A stretch of 64,000 bases of DNA from Linnemannia schmuckeri (taxonomy: Eukaryota; Mortierellomycota; Mortierellomycetes; Mortierellales; Mortierellaceae). A program made the translations under genes and the position numbers. Below are positions 59,287-64,000 of the stretch, in pieces (the first letter of the stretch is position 1; each line of letters begins with the position of its first letter). The stretch covers positions 1 to 64,000 of the forward strand of contig JANATG010000004.1 in the NCBI GenBank assembly GCA_029449235.1. The letters run 5' to 3'. The notes under the pieces are model-generated. The model made no database searches and had not been told where the DNA came from. It was given only the letters and a program-made list of their open reading frames with translations.

Positions 59287-61132
59287 AACCGGCACCTGGT
59301 CGGTGTGCGCATCCCTCTGTCACACACACACCCCTCCCCCTTGATACACTTTGCCTGGCAACCATGTATACAATAACAACATCAGAGTACTGCTTTGCTG
59401 TAGACCGTTGATTATTGCTGCATGGATCAGTCAGTCAGGCATGGCCATGGCCCGAGTGTTGTTCAGTCTGGGATCGTATCATGGGAGGATAGAAGTTTAT
59501 TGGATTGGAATGGTCACCCGGTTTGACAAAATATGATAGCATGCTTCACTTTCTCCATAACCTCGGGTTCCTTATTCTCTCTCTCTCTTCGTCTGTTATG
59601 ATGCATTTCTCCGTGTCTATTTCCATTGTTTCTCTCTCGTTACACATTATTCTCTCTTTTCTCGCTCGGTTATGATTTAACGGAAACACGAAGAAAAGAA
59701 AGAAGAAAGATAAAACGAGGGAGAGAGAGCGAGTGAGAGAGTGAGAGAGAAGAGAAGAGAGAGCGAAGATAGAAGAACCCTTCCAAACCCTTTTGCGTGT
59801 TTTTCCTTCTTGATTCGATCGGTTGAATTGCTTCAATCCCCTTCTTCCTCTCTACCTTGTCTTTGACGCTCTTTGCTCTCTCTCTCCCTCTTTTTTTTTG
59901 GGATTTTTGGATCCTCTTCTGCCTTTTCTATCTTTCTCTTCCTCTCGTCTGGCTGATCATTGACGTATCCTCGCCTCGTCTTCCTCCTCTTTCTTCTTCC
60001 TCCTTTATTTGTTTTATTTTATAAAAAAAATCAATGCTGCTTGGATTTGTCTTTCTGCATCTTCTTCATCCGCCTCCCTTTTTTCTCCATGCCCTCGCTC
60101 TCTTGCTCTCTTCTCTTCTTTTGCTCCTCTCTCCTCTTCTCGCATCATCTACTCATGAGAGCTAGCATTTCGCTCGCATGATTTGTCCGTGCATGTACTG
60201 CATGTGTATTAAAGAGGAGAAGGTGAGAGATGGACAAACTATGAATTCGAAACACCATAACCCCATTCCCCAACTGCCGTCTCTATCCGTGCAGACACAC
60301 ACTTGTTTTCGAACTGAATGAACACCAACCCCCTTTTGTACATTACTGTCACGACAATTGTAACAGTAACGTCTTCTCTTCCCTCACTCTCCATCGCTCT
60401 TCGTGCTGCTCATTTTCGTATTCCTTCTTTTCTTCGTCCTCCTCTTGTTTCTCTTCTTGTTTTGCTCTAACTCTTTCTCTCACTCACTCGTCCTCTTCTT
60501 CTTCATCTTCTTGTGCTTCGTCTTTCTTGGCTCCTCTCCCTCTTCCTTGTCTCTCTCCTTCTTCTCCCTACTCTTTTTTTTTCTTGATCTCTCTCCCTTC
60601 TTTTCTCATACACAAAAAAAGATGATCATTTTCCCTTTGTCTTCTCGCCCTCTCGCCTCCGCTAATAAATCATACCTGACTTTTTTAGTTCACACACCGC
60701 GTATCATGGCCCTGATCCAAGCTCAACCGGCTCTCTCTCTCTCTCTCTCTCGTACGTTACTACTGCTCTCTACTGCTTGAACAGAATGGATAAGCCTGAA
60801 TGTTGTAGTAATCATAAGGAGAATGTGGTTGTTGACCATAATCTGCCTGAGCGGACGAGCAAAAGACGAAAAGAAGGAAACAAAAGGCCATATCCGAGAA
60901 TTCGTTTCAAGAGGATCAGAGCAACTTTTCATCCTTCCAGAGGGATCAGGTGCAGATAAGACTAAATCAAATATCCCCCTAAAAAATCAACCTTCGTGCC
61001 AACTCATTGTCCACCTGAACTCTTGATAGGTAGAGAAAAAAAACACGACCCTTTAATTACGTTATCTACCTTATGGTTGGTTAATGGCATGAATCGAAAA
61101 AAGTAGGTGCCCTTCAGCTGCTTGTACTTGTT
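58396..61132. other. 2.7-kb intergenic region, low complexity
   Basis: Minus-strand CT-rich leader of the Gcr1-type gene (58.4-58.87 kb), then GA-rich and TTCT-rich sequence. It also holds TAGGCA-type short repeats (59140-59180), an A run at 59247-59285 and a CT-rich stretch at 59.87-60.67 kb. Frames within it are low complexity. No gene supported. Confidence 0.6.
59247..59285. repeat. Pure A run, 39 nt
   Basis: Uninterrupted A on the plus strand. Confidence 0.9.
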
Positions 61133-62720
61133 TTAAGGAGTGCATGCCATAACATTTTCTCCAGAATTGGAATTTTTGCGTGTCCACGTATATGATCCCA
61201 CTATCAGCAGCATGAACAACTGGGTAACAACCACAGATATCACACCATACACATACGACGCTCTTCTTGGTAATGACTTGATCTCCAATGCAAATGTGGA
61301 GACTGTGGTCAGACAACCTAATCATTCATGATTAATCGGTAGACAATTAATGACTATAATCGTCTGTATAGACAGTAAGTTCATAGCAACAGAGTGAAGG
61401 GCTTGGTGGCGACATACCACAAAAGCCGTCTTGAAGCCCACTTAAAACATGACAGGCTAGAGTAGACTTTCCTCCCGCGGCTGGACTATGCTTGAGACAA
61501 AAGATGACAGCTAGGATAATTGAACCTCCCAGGTTGGCAACAAACGTCCCAAGAGGAAACAGTTTCAATTGAGTGTTAAACCTTGAGAGATACCACCGCA
61601 GAATGGCTCCCACTGGAGCAAAGCAGCAAGCCAGAACAATATGTCGCCACAACAGGCGCGATTCCCGAGGGACCAAGATGGCTGCACAGATCACACCAAT
61701 CCACAGTATGGTAGATGCTGATACAATCAGGGCATCCAGAATCGTCCAGCATTTTGGTGGGACTGGAGGCGATGGTGGAGTCAATGCTAATGGTGTCTCA
61801 AGAATCGTCGATGGGCAAGATGCTGTGGCTGATGATGATGGCGCATGGGAACGTCTGTTAGAGTCAAGTCGCCGGTTTGTTGTTAGCTGCAGAAAAGTTT
61901 CACCAAGATGAGACCCTAGTTGCAGTCCCGAAATAGATAATGCCAGTGTGACAACGAGCTCTGTGAATGCGGACAGAATCTAATAACGACGGAATTCGTT
62001 TAAAGTGGAATTAGAAATGTCGTGTAGCAGCTTCCCCTTTCCTCTTCACAAACTGACATTTTGCAGTCTTACATTTTGGAGAGGATGCCGGACGACTTTG
62101 GTGGTGTTGATGAGCTCACCGAAGAGCGCCAGGTTCCATGACGAGAATGTTGTGATTGAACCACATAGTCCTGAGGAGAGTCCAACATAGACAAAAGTTC
62201 CAATCCAATGGCCCTTTGAAAGGCTGTCCGGTAGAACAAAGCTGCCGTCGATCCATTTCCTGGTCGAAACAAACAATCCCATGAGTATACAGCCGATGAA
62301 CTGAGGCCACGCCAGAGCAAAGACCTGCTGCCCTGCAAAAGTTTCGATGGAGACTAGACCCAAGCGGATCAAGAGTCCCATGATAGAGAATGGGATGATG
62401 ATTGCTGGTAACAGGATTCGGGCTCGGGTTGGAAGAGAAGGAAGAGAAGCATTGACTAAAGTATTGACGGCGGTGGTTGTGGCTGTCTGTGTCTCTAAAG
62501 GCGGCAGTAACTCTGCACCTTCACTGATCATCAACTGGTCGTGTTTCTCCGTTGGTTCCATGGAGATGGTGCTGTCCTTGACATTGAAGTTGGCATTGGC
62601 TGCAGCCAAGGTGGCAATGGGGGTATTGTTGGTGAAATTGTTGCTATTATTGTTGTTGCTGCTGCTGTTGTTGTTGTTGCCTATGGCCTTTGTGTTAACA
62701 GTTAATGGCAAGTGGATCAT
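61133..62720 (-). CDS. FEX1: FEX-type fluoride exporter (double CrcB)
   Basis: Three predicted exons (62073-62720, 61418-61979, 61133-61317) join in frame to 464 aa. Eukaryotic FEX proteins are two fused CrcB/Fluc repeats forming a plasma-membrane fluoride channel that protects from fluoride. After an Asn-rich N-terminus, repeat 1 has LLIRLGLVS, WPQFIGCILMGLF and GLSSGLCGSITTFSSWN. Repeat 2 has GAILRWYLSRFN, GTFVANLGGSIILAV and, across the last intron, GLQDGFCG then CLTTVSTFALE. Both repeats keep the G..CG..TT.S filter-like motif. The pore Asn-Xaa-Xaa-Gly of repeat 2 (ANLGG) is replaced by PQFIG in repeat 1, in keeping with one degenerate pore in FEX proteins. The linker between repeats is Ser/Pro-rich. 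The gene looks intact. Confidence 0.94.
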
Positions 62721-62893
62721 AGCTGGAGTGGTTCCTGGAAGGTGCTTGACATGGCGTGATCCTGAGTGTGCGTGAATGAGCGAGGGAGGGAGGAATAAAG
62801 AAGCGGGAAAATAAAACAGCTAAAGGTTTGCCGGAGGAGGGACATACTACCCCTTAAAGGCAAAGAGTAATAGGCATGGATTCTCTTAGACTC

Positions 62894-63905
62894 CTCACCT
62901 GGTGTAAGTCAGGGGTCACAACGGAACATTTTAATGCTCTCTCATTTTCAATTTACGTTGAAGCGGTTTTCAAAACCCGCGTAAACGGAATCGCAAACCC
63001 GCACAAACGGAAACGAGAATACGTTGAGACGGAAAAAAAAAATGCGTTGCGACGGAAAAAAAAATGCGTTGCGACGGTTTTTCAATTCCGTTGACATAGA
63101 CGCCAGTCCACTTTTTGTGCTACGCCCGTGGCAACATGTATCCCACATGCAAAGTAGTCTCTCTTTTCTGACTCGGGACAGCCTTGCAGATGGAGGCAGA
63201 TAGGAAGAAGGGAAAATAAAACGAGCAAAATTCGAGTGGAGAACTACAGCGTGAGGGCAGATGCGTGTGTGTAAGTGTATGTGAGTAAGTGAGTGAGTGT
63301 GTGTGTGAGTGAGTGAGTGAGTGTGTGTGTGTGTGAGAGTGTGTGTGTGTGTAAGTGTAAGTGTACGTGTAAGTGTGAGTGCGAGTGTGAGTGTGTATGT
63401 GCTTTGTTGTGCCTCTGACAGTCTGTATGGATGTTGGATATGTTGGACGACTGTGTCTCTATGTGCATGTCTGTCTTTGTATGTATACGCGCGCTATGTT
63501 GTTGTATGTATATTGGAAGTGTGTGTCTCTATATGCACGTTGGTGTGTCTCTGCACTGTGTGTGTTGGAGGCGTGAATGTGTGCCCTGCAAGCCTGGCAT
63601 GGTCGACAAAATGTGGTCTGGTGCTTGTGTCGACGGAACTGAAATTCCGTCGCAACGCATTTTTTTTTTCCGTCGCAACGCATTTTTTTGTTTTCCGTCG
63701 CAACGTATTCTCGTTTCCGTTTGTGCGGGTTTGCGATTCCGTTTACGCGGGTTTTGAAAACCGCTTCAACGTAAATTGAAAATGAGAGAGCACTAAAATG
63801 TTCCGTTGTGACCCCTGGTGTAAGTGGTTAAACTGCACTCCTCTTGTTGTGGCTTACAAGAGGTCCTAGGATTAAACCTCAGTAAAATCGTAAAATCGTA
63901 AAATC
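62894..63905 (+). repeat. tRNA-like short element (SINE-like), split by the hAT MITE
   Basis: Removing the MITE and one copy of the duplication gives TGGTGTAAGTGGTTAAACTG, whose first 12 bases match the pol III A-box consensus TRGYNNARNNGG exactly. About 50 bases later comes AGGATTAAACC, a one-mismatch B-box-like word. Three GTAAAATC units (63882-63905) follow, as in many SINE tails. It could instead be a decayed tRNA. Short, with no full cloverleaf found. Confidence 0.4.
62910..63817. mobile_element. hAT-type MITE, 908 bp, 8-bp target duplication
   Basis: Left tip CAGGGGTCACAACGG (62910) and right tip complement at 63817 begin inverted arms that match for roughly 210 bp (62910 to ~63125 and ~63600 to 63817). 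Identical 8-bp GTGTAAGT flanks it at 62902-62909 and 63818-63825. A CAGGG tip with an 8-bp duplication is the hAT signature. Each arm contains a short tandem TTGCGACGG repeat. The interior is a GT/GTGA microsatellite (63260-63390) and GT-rich sequence with no transposase. Confidence 0.92.
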
Positions 63906-63991
63906 TCTCTTGCTTCAGCCTGAGATGGCTTTAATATCCTGTCAAAGAATCTCTTTACCTTCAGCCTGGCACGGCTCCAATGTCCTGTCAA
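63902..63991. repeat. 46-bp tandem repeat running to the window end
   Basis: Two copies (63902-63945 and 63948-63991) share the core TTCAGCCTG, GGCT and TCCTGTCAA at the same spacing, about four-fifths identical. The repeat probably continues past the window. Confidence 0.65.
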
Positions 63992-64000
63992 CCTTTCCTC

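Noticed and set aside
63244..63779. Frames of 60-150 codons in the 63.2-63.8 kb segment
   Set aside because: They are translations of GT microsatellite and MITE arms.

Overview
This is a chromosome-end window from a filamentous fungus. Base 1 starts in telomere repeat (C-rich strand, unit mostly CCCTAAAAAA). The genes behind it are eukaryotic, with short GT-AG introns (about 45-200 nt), glutamine/histidine-rich regulators, and fungal families such as the FEX fluoride exporter, Bsd2, Pbp1/ataxin-2 and Gcr1-like proteins. A Mucoromycota genome of the Mortierella type is my best guess; that is an inference from gene style and from the Fanzor relic, not proven by any marker here.

Layout. 1-8.8 kb is telomere plus AT-rich subtelomere. 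It holds one unrecognised ORF, a decayed two-gene PIF/Harbinger transposon (SANT protein plus DDE transposase, convergent), and a 624-bp Tc1/mariner-type MITE with 121-bp inverted ends and TA duplications. 9.3-17.4 kb carries a phosducin-like co-chaperone and a 1.7-kaa GRIP-domain golgin. 18.3-22.8 kb is the most unusual segment: a badly mutated gene pair, or one fused gene, reading leftwards, with an XPG/FEN1-like nuclease directly followed by a Fanzor (eukaryotic TnpB, RNA-guided nuclease family). 24.2-40.3 kb is housekeeping, all on the minus strand: cytosolic arginyl-tRNA synthetase, a Bsd2/NDFIP-like ubiquitin-ligase adaptor, methylenetetrahydrofolate reductase, an ataxin-2/Pbp1 homologue and a C2H2 zinc-finger regulator. 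40.3-46.5 kb is a gene-free, purine-rich stretch with repeated 29-38 nt pure A runs. 46.5-62.7 kb holds a 1054-aa ankyrin protein (plus strand), two neighbouring paralogous Gcr1-like regulators (minus) and a FEX fluoride channel (minus). The window closes with a 908-bp hAT-type MITE inserted, with an 8-bp duplication, into the A box of a tRNA-like short element, followed by a 46-bp tandem repeat that runs to the end.

The housekeeping genes are independent and form no operon or cluster. The mobile material lies at both ends and in the 18-23 kb island, and no transposase seen is intact. Gene models were spliced by eye; totals were checked for frame, but splice sites remain predictions.
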